Positions 46,660-59,099 of a stretch of DNA of 64,000 nucleotides are shown piece by piece. Within the stretch, counting starts at the first letter, position 1. Every line of letters begins with the position of its first letter. Source of the stretch: Platerodrilus igneus (lineage: Eukaryota; Arthropoda; Insecta; Coleoptera; Lycidae); contig JARFIW010001187.1 of assembly GCA_036346225.1 (NCBI GenBank), positions 1 through 64,000 of the forward strand. Direction: 5' to 3'. A program made the position numbers and the translations under genes. Below the pieces are notes generated by a model. The model was not told the origin of the DNA, ran no database searches, and saw nothing but the letters and a program-made list of their open reading frames with translations.

Positions 46660-46760
46660 GTTGTGGAGGTGTCGCGAGCAAGGAGGAGAGCAAGGAGGAG
46701 CTCAGGAGGATGATTCATCTAGAAATAAGACTTGTATGATCGAATTTACATGTAAATTTG
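46660..46760 (+). other. Probable element end shared with 10560-10640
   Basis: GCAAGGAGGAGAGCAAGGAG is followed by AAGACTTG and the palindrome TTTACATGTAAA. The same order is seen after cassette copy 1. It may be the right terminus of the virus-like element. Confidence 0.45.
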
Positions 46761-46839
46761 GTCCAGATAGACGTGTGGAAATGGGAGCTCGGTGAAATGA
46801 GTGTGGGTTGCTGATTTTCTCACTGCTGAATTGGAAATC

Positions 46840-46960
46840 ACAGTAAGTGAATCGCTGTTGTGAGAGCTGGAACTGTGAGGCTAGCTCAGAAGACATAAAT
46901 AAGCTAAGGTACAAGTCCAAACAGTTTCAAGATGTAAAACCCAATGACGAAAAAATAAGT
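46840..46960 (+). repeat. LINE 3'-end-like fragment
   Basis: GAGGCTAGCTCAGAAG and GTACAAGTCCAAACAGTTTC resemble the LINE 3' end at 47560-47645 and 32720-32790. It is a short decayed copy; 46961-47160 shows nothing recognised. Confidence 0.5.
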
Positions 46961-47159
46961 GCTCTTAAATCTGATGATTATTATAAACAACTACAGGTGT
47001 TGGTTGTGAAGTATTTTCAACTAATGTTGATTGTGCGAAAGTATAAATTGGAAAAACTATTAATTCGACAAAGGTTCAGATGCTGGGGAAACTTGGCAGC
47101 CAAAAGCTGCTTACTCACCTTCACATACCACTGAATATCGGGGAAATAGGGTATATAAC

Positions 47160-47680
47160 TGTAAAACAATAGAAAGAACAGCAGCTATGTTCAAAGACAA
47201 CGAACATAGATACAAGAAGAAAACTGTTCAAAGCATAATGTGGAGCACAGCACAGTACACCTATAAAATAGGGATAATAGGAAAAGCAGACAGAAAGAGA
47301 TAGAAGCCTTCTGGAATATTGTGCTTCAAATGTATGAGGATGGTAGCATGGACAGACAAAGCTAACAACAAAAAGGTTGTAGAAATAGTAGAGGAATAAG
47401 ATATCTGTAGAAAATGAAAAAAATAGGAGAAATTAGGACAGGATGCGTTCTAAGGCATTTCTGGGGAATAGTATGGGATATACTACAGGCAGAGATAGAA
47501 AAGAGAGATAGAGATAGACCGAGATCAGACTTTCGCACACAAATAGTGATAGATGCAGACTGTGCAACTTTCAGAGAAATGTGTAGGTTGGTTCAGACTA
47601 GGGAACAATGAGGGTACGCGTCCAACCAGTTCTAGGACTTAAGACCTAATGATGATGATGATGATGATGATGAAATATCA
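47160..47680 (+). pseudogene. LINE 3' end with (GAT)n tail
   Basis: Frames broken by stops carry RQKEIEAFWNIVLQMYEDGS, then KIGEIRTGCVLRHFWG and RPRSDFRTQIVIDADC, which is the C-terminal part of LINE ORF2 (the W/R-rich segment with LRH and the GRPR-type end). It ends in a run of GAT units at about 47650-47672, like the simple 3' tails of RTE-type elements. It is 5'-truncated, as most LINE copies are. Confidence 0.8.
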
Positions 47681-47690
47681 ATCTACGTTC

Positions 47691-50600
47691 AATTTTTAAG
47701 CATCATTTCTATGAAGTTGTGAATCGCCCTGTAAAGTATTTATTTATTTATTTAGTTTACACTTTCTAATATTTTGGCGCATCATCGATACGAGAAGACG
47801 AATACTATCGCACCAAAAAAAGCATATCAGAGTAGTACACATTGCCTCCAACACAAGGGCGTGCATTTGAAAAACATCGAGGATGCTGCGTATTTGAATC
47901 GAACCTAGGAACTTTGGACCATAAGCCACTGCGCCATAGCATATACAACAAATAATAGTGTTTGACATATTAATGACTACAAATGGAATTAATGGCGATA
48001 TGTAATAAAAATGATTCACCCATCTTACAAGCTACAGGCTGCAGCAAAAATTAATCGTACATTCTTCCTATATAAATCGGTGATATACAATCAATCCTTA
48101 TTAAATAATTTTTTTGGATCATTTTAGTAATCCTGATACAGTGAACGATAATGAGAGTTACAAAATGCAGTTCAAATTTTCTTTATTTTAACTGTTATAA
48201 AGTTTTGTTTAGGTGCTTAAAATACAAATTAATGGTTTTCAGTTTCTGAATGACCTATACCTCGAACCTTGAACGTCCACCTATGTTAATAGAACAAGTG
48301 TAAGCTGCTATGAAAAACTGGAAACATTCGAAAGCCGGTTTCTCTGAGTTGTCTGCTACTTTAAAATCAAGACATACTTTGAACGCTCGTTGTAACCATT
48401 TCTAGTGGGAAATAGAATTCAATAGGATTCAAATGTATATAATTTTACGTAAAAGATATTTCTATATCAATTTTGTAAAATATTGCAGAACTTCTTTGGT
48501 TATTTTGAAAAAGTTCAAAATTTTACTATAGCATAAATAAAGATACGCATCCTTTCTTCGTCTAATCGCAGTGCGTGAAATTTGTTTAATAGTGCATCCT
48601 ACAAGTTCCCAAAAGGAATCAGATTTCTAATAAGCAAGTAGTCGCATTTTACACAAAATCAATATATTGAAAGGACGAAACATTATGTGAGTTACACTAT
48701 AATAAAAACTAGCATTAGGAGTGTAACTACATTTTAATTGAGAATCATAACACCATTGGCTTAGTATTGTAATTTCTTTTCTAATCACAGAAGTTATCAA
48801 CTTGTATCAATGCGTTGAATCTAGACAGAAAATGCCTTTTTAAAGCAAGGGAATTAATGAACTTCATAGCACAACTCAAAGAAGTGTAGGTAATTACCAT
48901 TGCCCACGCGATGTCTCAGCTATAACATTACATTGCACCGCTAGATAAAAATTCCATTTAAATTATTCTTATGTGTAGGAGCCACTTTTTAATTCATTGA
49001 GAAATGTAGCAATTTACACGCCAGGCTTCACTATAGTAAAATTACTCATTAATAATGTATGCGCTACCCATTAGCATCAGAATCGTTAAAGAACACCGAG
49101 CAAGCGTATGTTTACCAAATTCTAAGTATCTATTTGAAATGTAGGCGGTTTCTATCAAACTTTCTAATTTCTTGACTTTGTTATTTCAAAATGTGTAATT
49201 TATGGAGGTTTGTAAATAAATGTCAAGACATTATTAAAGTACAAATTCATTCGTGAAAAAAAAATAACGACCGTTAGTTTTAGCTTCACTAGGAACAGCT
49301 GACTTGTTTTTATACGAAAAAAAAGCAAACACATTAAACAAAAATCAAGATGCCTTTCACTTTTATTTTGCATTTGCATTTGAAACATGTTATAAACCGG
49401 TCTTAAATTAAAAAGAATAATATAAAGGATCCAATTTCTAACTTTCTATCAATTACAATAACTAATCATTAAAATAATATGGCTTGCTAATTTCTTCAAA
49501 AAAGGAAAATTAGGACAAAAACATCTTGAAAAATTAAAATTTTAAGCAGAGGTAAAAGATAATGTTTGTAAATATTAAATAGCTTAAAATCGTAAAGGTT
49601 CTTGAACTGTTTATTGGATAAACGAAACATAATGATATACTGTGTTGAAGAATAACTCCAGCAAATCGGTGACTACAAATTAACTTTCTACTGACTAATA
49701 ACATTAACATACTTTGATCTACAGAAATTAATTGATTTATTTTAGTTATTATAAATATTTATTACAAGTGTTATTCTCTAACTATTTACAATGATATGCT
49801 ACTGAAAAAATCATTTTTCGTTAATATTCATATCCCCCCCCCCCAAATATAAAAAATTGCTAATGTATATAGATGAAGAGAAACGACTTGTTTTTTATTT
49901 CAATTGATACCTATTATTGTAACCATTTATACATTAGTATATTAAAAAAAGGATTACTTAGAATCATCCTAATCATAAAGTTGTCATATTCTACTCAAAT
50001 AACCCTTTTGTTCTATATATTATACTATTCCCATTATACATGTTTTCTTAATAAGCTATACAAACGTATCGCTTTGTGCGAATACGAGTGAGTTAAATTT
50101 TTAATCTATAAACCTAAATACTTAACTTCTTTCACCAAACTTTCCATTTTTCTTAAATTTAACTTACATCTAGCAATTTCTAGCTCTCTTAAGTTCTCAC
50201 CAAGAGTGTTGGTCTACATCCTGACTAATTATTAACATATCCTTCACGTAGTGGATACTAATTTCCTTATACTACTGTAAACGCCGCCCTTGTATTGGGC
50301 GCCAATAAAAATGCTGTGAAGCCCCACCATTGGTTGTGAACTAAAAACAAAGTTGTAGAATGCTCTTAAATTGCTGGCTCTTAAAAGAGTTTCTCCTCAC
50401 ATGGTAGATATGAAAACTCCTTGTAACGTTTCGTGGAATTTCCAGGTTTAAAGTTCCATTATCAAAAGTTAATGCGTAATCAAATAGATTAAAATTAGGT
50501 TTAATTAAAATTTTAGACTTTAGTTTTTAACTATTAAACGGCGAATTTCTGTTGTATATTTGCACTTGTACTACTATTTAAATTTTTCAATCGCCAAGGG

Positions 50601-52173
50601 TCACTTAAATTATTATATAATTAATATTATGACTTTGCGTGTTATCTTGATTAAAAGAAGTACGGAGCGTTCTTTAGTTGTTGAAAGACTGATTCGTTAA
50701 TAAGCTCGTAAGCTATTTAAAGACCCGCCTATCACCTGTACAGTTGGTTTACCCAGTTTATTTTGTTGATTGAGACGTTGTACTTTGACTTATCGCGCCA
50801 GCCTTAGGATTTCCATGTAGCTACCATTCCAATTTCTTGTCGCAGTGCTTTAGTAAATCACGTAGACATCTAGTTTTATATTGTGGATTTTGATACGTTG
50901 AACCTTCTCAAGTCACGTATTTCTATTTTGTAAGGAAATTTTAACTTTAAATCGCACGTAGCCAACCGTATATTTTCTTGTTTTATTTTCCTAATCTGTT
51001 TGGGCTTTGTGTTAATTTTACATGAAGATCGCGTAGGCAAATTTTATAATGACGTAAATTGAATGCGTTTGTTTACTTCTTGCGTTTATGAAACATGTTT
51101 GTTTTGAATATCTGTTTACTGAGAGCATTCTTGTTTATTTTCCCTACACTGATGCATTGGGTTTGAATATGATTCATTGCGTGTTTGTCTTACTTTTAGA
51201 TGTTCCTCATGCATATTTATTTAAAGTTCATGCATGCATAGCTGTTTTAAAATAAATTGGATGGCGTACAAAGTATTTATCTTACTGAATGTGATTGAAT
51301 CTTTGAAGAATGCGCTTCTTTAAATTGATTAAAGTTAGTTGTAAATTTTATACAGTGTGTTTAATATTTGCTTTTTTGCATAATTGGCGAATTTCGTACT
51401 TTTTATGATTAAAATGTTTTGTTTTCTAGACTTTGGTGTCGTTTACATAGAGTGTACAACCCTTGTGACCCTATATACCCCTAAATAACCCCATTATCAT
51501 ACCTGACCTATAAGGAATTGTGGGTTTTCGGTCTTAAAGGTAATGTATGTTTGTATGTATACCCCTGCTTCACAGTTCCACTAACTATACTTAGTGTAAT
51601 TTCTTAATATTTTCTCTACTTCTTTGTAAACTTCCCATACAACCCTGTACTTCCTATGGTTTGTACACTAAACTTCCCAAGGGTTTACTCCTTGTATCAA
51701 TCTCAAATATTTAAATTAACTACTCAGACCAAGTACAAAGTAAAAAATAAATAACTACTATTACTAGCATGATATTTACAAATTTATTAAATATACACTA
51801 CGCTTTAATAAATTGCAGTAACACCTTTCAAAGTTGTATGTTTACAATTATTAAACGTGCAATTAGAAAATATACTTTATTTGACTTATTTTTTATATCC
51901 TTTCCAAATCTTAAAACATGCCTTAAAAATTTTAATATATATGGTGTTGTTTCTGGACTTAACATTTAGACAGCGCCTTTGTGTTAAACATTTTACTCTA
52001 ATTTCATGTAATTAAGAAATTGGCATAACTGATTGACATCCATACTAAATTTGACTTTTTCTATACCTAGTGGTTATAAAATTATGGTCCAATTATTATG
52101 GTCCTTACTCACCTCAAACTAATTTTTAACCTCAATTCTAGTATTTACATAAAACAGAAATTTACAAAAAAAA
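47691..52173. other. No gene recognised
   Basis: About 4.5 kb of AT-rich DNA with only short frames lacking motifs. A C-run lies at about 49834-49844. No repeat shared with other parts of the window was noticed. Confidence 0.5.
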
Positions 52174-52233
52174 TTCTCGTGGCGTCACCCGTTTATTGCC
52201 TTAAGGGGCAAAAAACGGGTGACGCCACGAGAA
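52174..52233. repeat. Perfect 21-bp inverted repeat with TTAA centre
   Basis: Arms 52174-52194 and 52213-52233 (starting TTCTCGTGGCGTCACCCG) are exact complements. The 18-base spacer is itself nearly palindromic around CCTTAAGG. The GC content of the arms stands out from the AT-rich flanks. Confidence 0.95.
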
Positions 52234-53509
52234 GGTTTGTTATGTTTGCAAATAAATTTTGCTATAACATCCGCAAGTCTCAAGGACGAAACATACTTGT
52301 ATAGCCATCTATAGAACTACGATGTAGTTTCGAATCAATTTTTGTACTTCCACACCTAGTAGTGTTTAAATAAGAATTTTCATTTCGCAAAGCTGGTGTC
52401 CACGTTGCAAAACGATCGTTTAATTTCCAACTAAGTTGGTATGGAGCCATACTGTCCAAATTAGACATTGAATCCTTGCCAATTTATCTACAGATGTCAT
52501 CATGTTCAATGCTCAGTTGCTAATTTCATAGATAATGGGGTTGTTTGACTTTCTCTTATCAATAATATCTTTTCACGTGTTTTTTCGTTACCGGTTAACG
52601 AGTAAGTGATTAATTGCTTTCATCCGCTGCCTAGCTTCCCTCATTTTCTCCCATACTCCATGCCTTCGAGGAGTATGTCCTTGTACTACAGTCCTATTGA
52701 ATTACGTAAAATGTATGATTCCGTATGATCTTATACATGATTAATGCTATCCTAAGTATTCAGCAAACCTGTAAATAAATACATGGTAACCTTTAACATT
52801 GTATTGTATGATATGCCAGGTTAGAACATCTGTAATACGATACTTGCGAGTTTCACTAAATCACCGTCTGCATCTAGTTCATAAAACTACATTATAATGA
52901 TATTGATGTTATCTTCTCTGGGGTTACTTTGTATGATAACTACACTTGTTTCCCTGTAATGTTAATTTTACTCAATTCTACTAAAATTTGTAAAAAGTTT
53001 GCCTATTTTTGGGGTAATTATTGCATGAAACATGCATATTGAAAATCCCACTATTATTACTCTTTAATTATTCTAAAAGCCTTTCTTAAAGTAACATGAC
53101 TACGTTACAAAATTTACTATTTCAATCGATCTGTTTATACAACCTAATTATGGTAATTACTCATGCTTGCATTATTATATTCGGATTCGTAACACTTAAT
53201 ATTGAAATCAGTTTTCCATTTTGCGGTTTTGAAATAAATTGATGACTGGGGCAACGTTAAACAAAACAATTCATAACTATGGCTTTGTGGTTTAAGTTTA
53301 CTGCCTGAATTCCTTTATAGAACTAAAAATTATTGAGATGTCATGTTTAATAAACACTACTATTCGTGAAAACATAATTTACTAGGTGCATCTGTATTTA
53401 TTCTGCCTGTTTGACATTAATTTCTTCCTCTTTCTTCTGGTTTCTATTTGAAGTACGCGAAGGCGTTACAGACTGAGCAACAGAAAATCCCAATGTTATG
53501 GAAGAAAGA
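52234..53509. other. No gene recognised
   Basis: AT-rich sequence without recognisable frames or repeats. Confidence 0.5.
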
Positions 53510-53777
53510 TGAAACATTTGTTGAAAGATGGATAGACCGACCAAGAGGTGTCGAGCATTCACCCAGATTTTCCGATCCAACACCGTTTGTTTTTTGGTCG
53601 ATGAAGAACACCACTGTCTACGCCACAAAACCATGTACACTGGATGCCATCAGACAGGCGATTGTGACCGCCTGTGAATTCATTCCTATGGAAACGATAT
53701 TACGTATTTCTCAATCTGTTCCACAGCGTTCCAGACGACCTAATTCTACCAATCATTTTGAACATCTTCAACATTAG
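53510..53777 (+). pseudogene. Tc1/mariner-superfamily transposase, C-terminal fragment
   Basis: The frame reads FSDPTPFVFWSMKNTTVYAT, then TLDAIRQAIVTACEFIP and ends HFEHLQH. This matches the end of a widespread insect transposase group in which SPDLTPLDFFLWGxLK is followed by VYA, an I-x-I-x2-AC segment and a final HFEHL. The third catalytic Asp position (TPLD) is changed here to TPFV. The upstream catalytic core is absent. The family call rests on memory of the motif order. Confidence 0.65.
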
Positions 53778-54001
53778 AACATCATCAGTATTTAGCAATG
53801 TAGCAATTAAAGCAAAACATTTCTAAAGCGAATTCACAATAAAACTTTATAAAGGCCTGTCACAAAAATATTGTAACAAGAAATTCCAGGTAGTTTTACG
53901 GTTAGCGTCCTAATCACTAAATTAATGAATTCAAGTTGTTGAGACACTAAGTTAGCAGTAAGTTGATAGCGCGTTGCGTTACGCTAGCTATAAATTAAAT
54001 G

Positions 54002-54109
54002 GGAAAAAAAATGAGTAAATTTGAAAAGATATGGATGCACTCTATGTATTTGTGAAATCAATTACATAGAGTGCATCCATATCTTTTCAAATTTACTCAT
54101 TTTTTTTCC
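54002..54109. repeat. Perfect 47-bp inverted repeat (hairpin)
   Basis: Arms 54002-54048 and 54063-54109 are exact complements, with a 14-base loop. The arms include GATATGGATGCACTCTATGT. The bases between 53778 and 54001 and after 54110 hold nothing else recognised. Confidence 0.97.
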
Positions 54110-55054
54110 TAATTTTTGATCCTAATTAAGCATGATATTTTATTTCCTTTGTTTTAAAAAATATAACTTCAAATTAAGGCAGTTAGTATAACCAAGGTTA
54201 TGAAAATATATTTTCTTAAAATAAAATGGTACAATTTAATACAATATTGAAATGCCGCATTAGTCATAAAATAGGATAGAAGTTGCGGTAATAAAAACCG
54301 CTGAAATAAAAGATTTCATAAATCATTCAAGGTAATAAATAAGTATAGATTACAGGGCGTCATACAATAAACTCAAACCACAAAATCAGAAAGTTATTTA
54401 CAGCAAAATAGATATTAGAACGGAACTCAGATTCATAAATGATTTTATTACCACAAAGGTTTTGTGCATCGTATATTAGAAATAGTTCCATTCAATAATA
54501 CACCAAAACAATTACAGATATAGTTTACAATGTAATAACAAACACAAACGATTCGGTAGTAGGATTTGCAAATATCAAGTTACAGGGGTTTAATCATATT
54601 ATACAATACAACGTAAGATGTCACAATTAACATAATGCTAACTTAAGTAAACCCAAGCGTCTTACGGGTGATAAGGCTTTATACTGGTAAAAGTTGAGTA
54701 GTTACATCCGACAACGTCAAACAATAGAAATACACGTGAATAAAAAGGGGAGCGCGAAAAGTTAAAAGCGAACGAAATACAGTTTCAGCAAGAAAAATTT
54801 CATTGAATTCCCGCAGAAAAAAACATGCGGCAGTCGACATGAAACTAAAACACGCAGGCATGCGCAGGATATGTTCACTTATACGTGGGTGTAGATATAA
54901 TGTCGTGACAACAGAGGGTAAAATAAGGTTTGGACCTGCAAATTTCACCTCTACAATAATTTAAAATTTTGTGATGTGCTGTGTTAAGGGAGTTGTGATA
55001 GAAAGAAACCAAATTAGCTGAAAAGGTCCAAGATGAAAATTACAGATGTTTTCT
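54110..55054. other. No gene recognised
   Basis: AT-rich sequence; the 89-codon frame on the minus strand (54679-54948) has no known motif. Confidence 0.5.
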
Positions 55055-55870
55055 GGAATCTTCAACATTTTAAAAAGATGAAATTAAACAGTGAGTAGAA
55101 TGAGCTTTTGCGTTTAGAATTACAGTTATGTACCTGTGGACTGAAAATGTTAATGGTTTAAATTTAATTAATATAAAATCAAATAAAGTGAAAGTAATAA
55201 TTTTGTTGAACGATTTCGCAACAAAACGAGTGGTGGTTGTATGTAAGTATAATGTTATTATTTTGAAATATCAGGAAATATGTACGTATTGAGTTTAAAT
55301 TATTTTTAATAGTTAAGAAAAAGTTAGTATTGCGCTGTTTTTCGATGAATGGGTATAACGACTATTTCCATAAATTGGGATTTAAAATATCTAAAGTTTC
55401 ATCTTGAAAACTAAAACAATGGCATACTAGGATTAGTTATCAATTGATGTCTTGTTCTTTAGGGTTTCTTTTATTAATACCTAGCCAGAGTTGAGGTTAA
55501 GAAATTAAGTTTTTTTTAAGGATATTTGTATTTATATTGCAATAATTTCATATTAATAGATATCAAGTATAAGTTGAATTGTATCTGAATTTATTTAGGA
55601 ACTAGACAAAATCAGCTGATTGTAAAAGGACACCCAGTCATTCCACTGATGGAGTTGTACTTAGAAGAAGCATTTTATTTTGAAAAATTTCTTTATTATG
55701 ACAAAATTAATAAGAGTTTTATAATATTTTAGGGAAAAATAACGTATAGTATAATAGAATTCAGAATATCGAAGCGAAGCAGATCTATGCAAACTGTCTT
55801 CCGTATAGGAATATTATCGAAGGGCTTGCTGTGCCAGACGGTTTGACGCCCTTCAATTATAACTATAGAA
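55055..55870 (+). repeat. Dispersed repeat, copy B (homologous to 16880-17560)
   Basis: GTATTGCGCTGTTTTTCG, CAGTCATTCCACTGATGG and GACGGTTTGACGCCCTT match copy A in order. This copy is about 130 bases longer. Confidence 0.6.
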
Positions 55871-57244
55871 AAAAGCCTCTCGGGGTATATGTTTGTGCAA
55901 CGTAGTTGTTTTCATTCCAGAAATTTTATTATTTTTTATTTGGAATATTTCTATTTTTTTATAATTTTTTTCATAGGAAGACACTCCTGCGCCAATGCAG
56001 TTAGCCGACACACTCTTACATTGATACGGTGTGCCAGCCTCTTCGGGGCAAATCAAAATTTATTCACGTAACGCTCTATTTACCTGTAGCAATTTAGTTG
56101 GATTATAACGTCCTATAAAGTCTTATAACGTCAAGCGATGATACTAGTTTAAGGTTTATTATGTAAAAATGAAAAGAATAAGCGATTGGTTAATTGTTTG
56201 ATAATAAACCTTTATCGAGGTGAGTGTAATTTAAAAATCTTTATTTCCAATGGGATCCGTTTTTACCACATAAATGTTATCAATTTAAAGCATGAGTGTC
56301 GACTTTAATTATGTAACCGCAGTAAATGTCAATTAGTGCTTCGAAATACCTGTCATTTAACTCGCAGGAATCGGTGTAGATTTCAAAACCGGCTTTCACA
56401 AAATGTGAAGGACTTTTCACATATCCTGTAACAAGAACAATTAATTTAAGTATATTTTTAGTAACCAATTTATTAGTTTTCATCCGCTCTCAGAATGATT
56501 AGTTCATTTTTATTATTGCTTCTATATCCTATTATGACACACTCAGCATGAGCAACGTGTTCTTAGTATGGTTTGACCTGCTACCTACAATAGGTCAAGG
56601 CCCGTAGAAAACTTATGAGATAATATATTAACACAATAAATACTTGTCTAATAAATTTCAATAATTATTTAAAGTGTGATACTGTACTTATAATACGCTT
56701 CTAAAACTTAATTTGGCTTGTTTCGGTACTTTAGCATCAGTTTGGTTGCTTCCACGACAATGAGTATTATTAGCATGTACCCCTAAAGAATAATCAGCCA
56801 TCATCACCTAAACATGTTAGTAATAAGATTCGACATTTTATTTTTACCGCTTTTAATTGATATACATATCCTTTACGATTTTGACAAATGAAATGATTTT
56901 TAATTAGCCAGGGATTAGAAACTCGAAAGTAAATGCATTCCACCATGTGTAGAAATAATATCATTATGTAAGTCATAGCCAACATGGAAAACCCTGATAA
57001 TAAATTAGGAACAATATTAAAAAATTCCAGATGTAACAAATATTTCAAAAAGAACGCACCCCATCTTTCTTGGTAATGTGAATGTTGTTACGCGTTGGCG
57101 TTACATTAAATAGAAACAGAATGCAAAAAGAGTGAAATTAATCTTAATCGTACAAATTAATATTGATATAACCTGTATATTCTAATTTCATAAATAACAG
57201 TGTTCATTAAGCAAAACATTTCAATAAAATTTTAGCAATAAACT

Positions 57245-57247
<3 letters not shown>
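55871..57247. other. No gene recognised
   Basis: AT-rich sequence. Near 57085-57115 a GTTACGCGTTGGCGTTACAT segment resembles about 19219-19245. Small frames on the minus strand show no known domain. Confidence 0.45.

Positions 57248-57290
<43 letters not shown>
57248..57290. repeat. (TA)n microsatellite
   Basis: About 21 TA units, followed by imperfect TA-rich repeats to about 57335. Confidence 0.95.
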
Positions 57291-57293
<3 letters not shown>

Positions 57294-57335
57294 GTAATAT
57301 ATAATATATATAATATAATGTAATATATATTAATG

Positions 57336-58244
57336 TGACACGCCGCATTGGAACATCGCTAAAGTGTGCTGTAATACAAATACAGCAAATTGTAAAATTT
57401 GAAACTGTTGACTTACCTTCCCTTCTAACTTTACTTTGCCTGGCTAGTTCAACGGAATTGTTGGGATTTATAAAATGGAATCAAACACAGAAATATCACA
57501 AAGCATTTATACGGTATGAATTTCATACAAACGCATATAGAACATTTACAACATCGTTTCTTTCAAACATCAAATTATTTCTAATAAGTACTTACTTACG
57601 TAAATATAAAAATGTTTCTTACCTTTGCTAGATTTAAATTTGCAGAACTATATCTCCTCTCTTATGGATAGTTTACCTGATTATGATACTCACTCTTGTA
57701 AGGTTTGTTTTGGCCAAAAAAAAACTTTTTTGGAAGAATCCTTTTTAAAAAGCCGCTCCAAAGGGCCCAAAACCTATCTCGCGCCGTTTGTTTACATCTG
57801 ATTTAGTCAGAGCTTACTTTAAACAAATTTACTTTCGGGAATTTAAAAAACTGTACTGAATAATTGGTGCGGAGAAATCTGGAAAACGGTCACTCGGAGA
57901 GACATTCACACCATTTTTTGCGTAAAAAAGATGGAAAATACATAATCTTTAACATTTAGGCTAATACACCATGACACAAAAAGTTGGGTAATTTAAAAGA
58001 GATTTAGTGTAAGTGGCGCCCTATACGAATGGTATCCAAACTAAAAACGAATTTGAATTTCTCGCTTCGGAAAGCCTTCTAATGCCTAATTTTATGCCGT
58101 TTTGTCGCGCGGTTGATAAATAATTAAGAAAACACGAAATGCAAATTAAAATTTTGACACCCTGTATCTCGGTTATTATCAACTTTTGAACTGACGCAAA
58201 TCTCAATCCCAAATCTCAATATCTTTAACAAGGAATCTGCACTT
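57336..58244. other. No gene recognised; one short dispersed block
   Basis: At 57738-57776 the words TTTTTAAAAAGCCGCTCC and AAAGGGCCCAAAACCTA match 24352-24395 closely. Nothing else is shared. Confidence 0.5.
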
Positions 58245-58550
58245 CTACTGTGCACTAATGTTTTAAAAACCTGGTACGAAAACTGGTATTTATCGGTATT
58301 TACAAAACACCGTAAAACAGGTTTTTTTTTTTTTTTAAAAAACGGTAAAAATGTTTAAACATGTATAGGTAGTTCATATTTCACCATCTACATTCATAAA
58401 GCAAGTCATTTAAAACTATTGTATTATCTATTTAGGGATCATCGTTTCTCACGTTTCAGTAATGAGCACATGTTAAATACTGCTGCCAGCTGCTACTACA
58501 TTACATGGACAGTGTAAAAGGCATGACATGCAGCGGTACTTCCCGTCAGG

Positions 58551-58847
58551 CGTCGCCGTGGATCAATGTAGTAAGCATAAGACTACGGATTCCAAGGTCC
58601 TGGGTTCGAATCCCGACACGGCCGACTGCTTGAAAAATGACAGGTGAGCATTTTTCACAAAAATTACGCCCTCATTCGGATGAGAGGTTAAATGGAGGTC
58701 CCGTGTGTGTTTTGTCACGCACGTTAAAGATCCCTACCTTGTCTGGAAAGGCAAGGGTTCGGTAAAATTCTAAATTTCCAGGGGACAAAAACTCGCCTTC
58801 TGGCCAATGTGGTATCTTCGTGTGGAGCATTGGAAATGTAAATGCAC
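58551..58847 (+). mobile_element. tRNA-derived SINE, copy 3
   Basis: The head CGTCGCCGTGGATCAATG leads to a B box GGTTCGAATCC at 58603-58613, then the shared body and the tail GGAAATGTAAATGCAC. The 16-bp direct repeats GGTACTTCCCGTCAGG (58535-58550) and GGTACTTTCCGTCAGG (58848-58863) differ at one base. It is inserted in the 5' non-coding part of the hAT element. Confidence 0.92.
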
Positions 58848-59099
58848 GGTACTTTCCGTCAGGCCAACCTTAAGATATCTATAATCTATTTATGTTTGCA
58901 GTTTGTTTTGTATTGTGCTGTACTAAGCTTACATTATATACGTAATTGATAGTCTAATTCTAGTGAATTTTACTACCAGAACCGCAAATTGCAATTGCAA
59001 TTTTACAATTTAAAAGACTTAATTGTGGTAACATTTTTAAGTGTTGATGTTGATTGTACTTTTGTGGTTTTGACGAATGGTTACAATTTACTTTTAAAA

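Noticed and set aside
39600..46760. CRISPR array or other prokaryotic feature
   Set aside because: Repeats are long, diverged and without spacers of constant size; the surroundings are eukaryotic transposons.
47650..47672. (GAT)n as an independent microsatellite
   Set aside because: It sits directly at the 3' end of a LINE coding end and fits the simple tail of an RTE-type element.
49834..49844. Poly-C runs (also near 10543, 24535, 25212) as functional sites
   Set aside because: They have no shared flanks or context; simple mutational runs or homopolymer sequencing effects are more likely.
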